The position numbers and the translations under genes were made by a program. Under the pieces are notes generated by a model. It saw nothing but the letters and a program-made list of their open reading frames with translations. It made no database searches and was not told where the DNA came from. Positions 62,568-64,000 of a stretch of 64,000 bases of DNA are shown here, in pieces; the first letter of the stretch is position 1; each line of letters starts with the position of its first letter. The stretch comes from Omphiscola glabra (taxonomy: Eukaryota; Mollusca; Gastropoda; Lymnaeidae): the NCBI GenBank assembly GCA_964017045.1, contig OZ024799.1, positions 29,027,596-29,091,595 of the forward strand. The letters are read 5' to 3'.

Positions 62568-63123
62568 AGGTCAACCCCAAGAGAAGCAGCTGTCTTTGTG
62601 GTTAACCCCAAGAGAAGCAGTTGTCTTTACGGTCAACCCCAAGAGAAGCATTTGTCTTTGTGTCAACCCCAAGAGAAGCAGTTGTCTTTGTGGTCAACTC
62701 CAAGAGAAGCAGTTGTCTTTGTGGTCAACTCCAAGAGAAGCAGTTGTCTTTACGGTCAACCCCAAGAGAAGCAGTTGTCTTTGTGGTCAACCCCAAGAGA
62801 AGCAGTTGTCTTTACGGTCAACCCCAAGAGAAGCATTTGTCTTTGTGTCAACCCCAAGAGAAGCAGTTGTCTTTGTGGTCAACTCCAAGAGAAGCAGTTG
62901 TCTTTGTGGTCAACTCCAAGAGAAGCAGTTGTCTTTACGGTCAACCCCAAGAGAAGCAGTTGTCTTTGTGGTCAACTCCAAGAGAAGCAGTTGTCTTTGT
63001 GGTCAACCCCAAGAGAAGCAGTTGTCTTTGTGGTCAACCCCAAGAGAAGCAGTTGTCTTAGCGGTCAACCCCAAGAGAAGCATTTGTCTTTGTGGTCAAC
63101 CCCAAGAGAAGCAGTTGTCTTTA
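62568..63123. repeat. 31-bp minisatellite, about 18 copies
   Basis: Unit GTGGTCAACCCCAAGAGAAG then CAGTTGTCTTT. As 31 is not a multiple of 3 and the unit lacks stops in every phase, all three forward frames are open for 146-200 codons. Unit variants (gtgg/acgg, ccccaa/ctccaa, cagttg/catttg) recur in blocks. Confidence 0.96.
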
Positions 63124-63195
63124 AAAAATCTTCTCACGTCAGATATAAGTTAATGTAAAAAAAACTTTTGTGTCTGGGATAATGAATCATAGATG

Positions 63196-63705
63196 GATCA
63201 TAGTCAGCGTCCATGTGTTTAAACTTAAATCAATCATAGACAGCGTCCATGTGTTTAAACTTAAATCAATCATAGACAGCGTCCATGTGTTTAAACTTAA
63301 ATCAATCATAGACATCGTCCATGTGTTTAAACTTAAATCAATCATAGACATCGTCCATGTGTTTAAACTTAAATCAATCATAGACATCGTCCATGTGTTT
63401 AAAGTTAAATCAATCATAGACAGCGTCCATGTGTTTAAACTTAAATCAATCATAGACAGCGTCCATGTGTTTAAACTTAAATCAATCATAGACATCGTCC
63501 ATGTGTTTAAACTTAAATCAATCATAGACAGCGTCCATGTGTTTAAACTTAAATCAATCATAGACATCGTCCATGTGTTTAAAGTTAAATCAATCATAGA
63601 CAGCGTCCATGTGTTTAAACTTAAATCAATCATAGACAGCGTCCATGTGTTTAAACTTAAATCATTCATAGACAGCGTCCATGTGTTTAAACTTAATTCA
63701 CTTCA
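63196..63705. repeat. 36-bp minisatellite, about 14 copies
   Basis: Unit CATAGACAGCGTCCATGTGT then TTAAACTTAAATCAAT. It alternates GACAGCG and GACATCG, and two units have AAAGTT instead of AAACTT, spaced as if a five- to six-unit block had duplicated. Frames are open on both strands only because of the repeat. Confidence 0.96.
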
Positions 63706-64000
63706 GTTGTGGCAATAATGTGACAGGCAATCACTGAGTTTTCAAGCAGCGCAAAATTTTTGGGGAAATAAATTACACAAGGAATAAAGAAGACCTTTGG
63801 TAAGGTTTACGTATTTTTTATAGGCATACAACACACGACTACATCAAGTAACTGATCTATTGGCCTTCGGCTACTCATTGATGTATTGTTATTCAGCTGA
63901 ATTTCCTTCTTTCGATGAACTGGTCAGAAACCAAAAGATAATGACCAGCCCTCCCAATTTCTGTTTCTAGATGTCTTGCGAACAACACTTGGTCCAAAGT
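63706..64000. other. Right end of the window, nothing recognised
   Basis: Non-repetitive sequence without a convincing coding exon. Confidence 0.5.

Noticed and set aside
62556..63718. ORFs of 146-200 codons in several frames
   Set aside because: Explained by 31-bp and 36-bp tandem units without stops; no start context, domain or codon bias.

Overview
This window reads as nuclear DNA of an invertebrate animal, most likely a gastropod or other mollusc. The evidence is spliced genes with GT-AG introns, an AT-rich background, and genes whose closest remembered relatives are metazoan. It also holds Penelope-like, LINE, hAT-like and pogo-like mobile elements and a very high density of tandem repeats. 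The species assignment is inference; no bacterial or phage genes are visible.

Three protein genes can be built with phase-consistent exons. (1) On the minus strand, 13731 down to 7562, five exons encode the first ~375 residues of an ABC-A subfamily lipid-type transporter; the ATPase domains would lie left of the window. (2) On the plus strand, 21974-35673, 14 exons encode a complete 495-residue ARIH2 (Ariadne-2/TRIAD1) RING-between-RING ubiquitin ligase. (3) On the minus strand, 47797 down to 40684, seven exons encode a complete YJU2/CCDC94 (Cwc16) splicing factor of about 353 residues. ARIH2 and YJU2 are tail to tail with about 5 kb between stop codons. A possible signal-peptide first exon (60074-60152, plus) may begin a fourth gene that runs out of the window.

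Layout: 1-1310 is a broken Penelope-like retroelement (minus) with a minisatellite inside its coding sequence. 1590-2070 is a GC-rich island. 2746-6716 is a 4-kb hAT-type element with 8-bp target duplication carrying a dead LINE reverse transcriptase and another repeat. 7045-13731 is the ABCA gene with five tandem arrays and two hAT-like MITEs in its introns. 14100-17690 is a telomere-like tract followed by a ~3.3-kb element with ~170-bp monomers. 17700-21900 is AT-rich and apparently gene-free. 21916-36230 is ARIH2 with MITEs, a hAT transposase relic containing a LINE, and a 2.6-kb minisatellite. 40600-47800 is YJU2 with a minisatellite, a pogo-like MITE and a large inverted repeat. 47800-64000 is accessory DNA dominated by G/C homopolymer tracts, small MITEs and about ten minisatellites.

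The most striking observation is that at least three minisatellites can be traced to the unique sequence they grew from. One (about 62 x 42 bp) is a tandem copy of the 3' end of ARIH2 exon 10 plus its 5' splice site. One (about 30 x 17 bp) is a tandem copy of the 3' end of an ABCA exon plus its 5' splice site. One (about 15 x 32 bp) is a tandem copy of a Penelope coding segment. Two genes therefore face long runs of duplicate splice donors right behind a coding exon.
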